This document shows, one piece after another, positions 23,957 through 23,989 of a DNA stretch of 23,989 nucleotides (positions are counted from its first letter, which is position 1; every line of letters starts with the position of its first letter). Source of the DNA: CAZUFB01 sp964619775 (lineage in GTDB: Bacteria > Actinomycetota > Coriobacteriia > Coriobacteriales > UMGS124); assembly GCA_964619775.1 (NCBI GenBank), contig CAZUFB010000027.1, forward strand, positions 1 through 23,989. The letters are read 5' to 3'. The notes beneath the pieces are model-generated. The model saw nothing but the letters and a program-made list of their open reading frames with translations. It did not search any database and had not been told where the DNA came from. A program made the translations under genes and the position numbers.

Positions 23957-23989
23957 GCGGCGGGCCCGCGCACGCGGCGGGCCCGCCGC
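23957..23989 (+). terminator. Hairpin after fdhC (probable terminator, cut by the window end)
   Basis: Perfect 13-bp arms GCGGCGGGCCCGC (23957-23969) and its complement (23977-23989) with a 7-nt loop, 36 nt after the stop. Any T-run would lie outside the window. Confidence 0.65.

Overview
The window is about 24 kb of very GC-rich DNA, broken by one 100-base assembly gap at 7401-7500. A membrane-anchored LuxR regulator, a Tat-exported selenocysteine formate dehydrogenase, and the general gene style point to an anaerobic actinobacterium of the Coriobacteriia, probably Eggerthellaceae. That placement is inferred from gene content, not from a marker gene.

Left part (1-7700): an initiator tRNA with its promoter and terminator on the minus strand; a gene-poor kilobase with five copies of a 24-nt motif in two facing groups; the decayed end of a MoxR gene next to another remnant; an orphan iron/cobalamin-type ABC ATPase; an unknown gene followed directly by an SPFH (stomatin-like) membrane protein; a small Cys/His-rich protein on the opposite strand; a large LuxR-type membrane regulator; and a Pro/Gly-rich gene interrupted by the gap.

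Middle (7700-12950): two overlapping U32-family genes whose cysteine spacing resembles the UbiV/UbiU iron-sulfur hydroxylation partners. Facing them on the minus strand are tRNA-Sec (selC), a DUF3343 putative Se/S carrier, a molybdopterin oxidoreductase and a NifX-like cofactor-binding protein. selC lies 22 bases upstream of the DUF3343 gene and could be transcribed with this set.

Right part (12950-23989): the minus strand carries selD, a YedF-like gene, selA and selB, i.e. with selC the whole bacterial selenocysteine synthesis and decoding kit. selD itself contains an in-frame UGA at the active-site position, so the enzyme making selenophosphate appears to be a selenoprotein. Divergently transcribed is fdhA-fdhB-fdhC, a membrane formate dehydrogenase of the FDH-N type whose catalytic subunit also has an in-frame UGA followed by a GGUCU-loop SECIS hairpin. 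The locus therefore holds the selenocysteine machinery, its main client enzyme and a second molybdoenzyme with a possible Se carrier. Nearly all genes end in TAG; the only TGA stops lie in gene overlaps.
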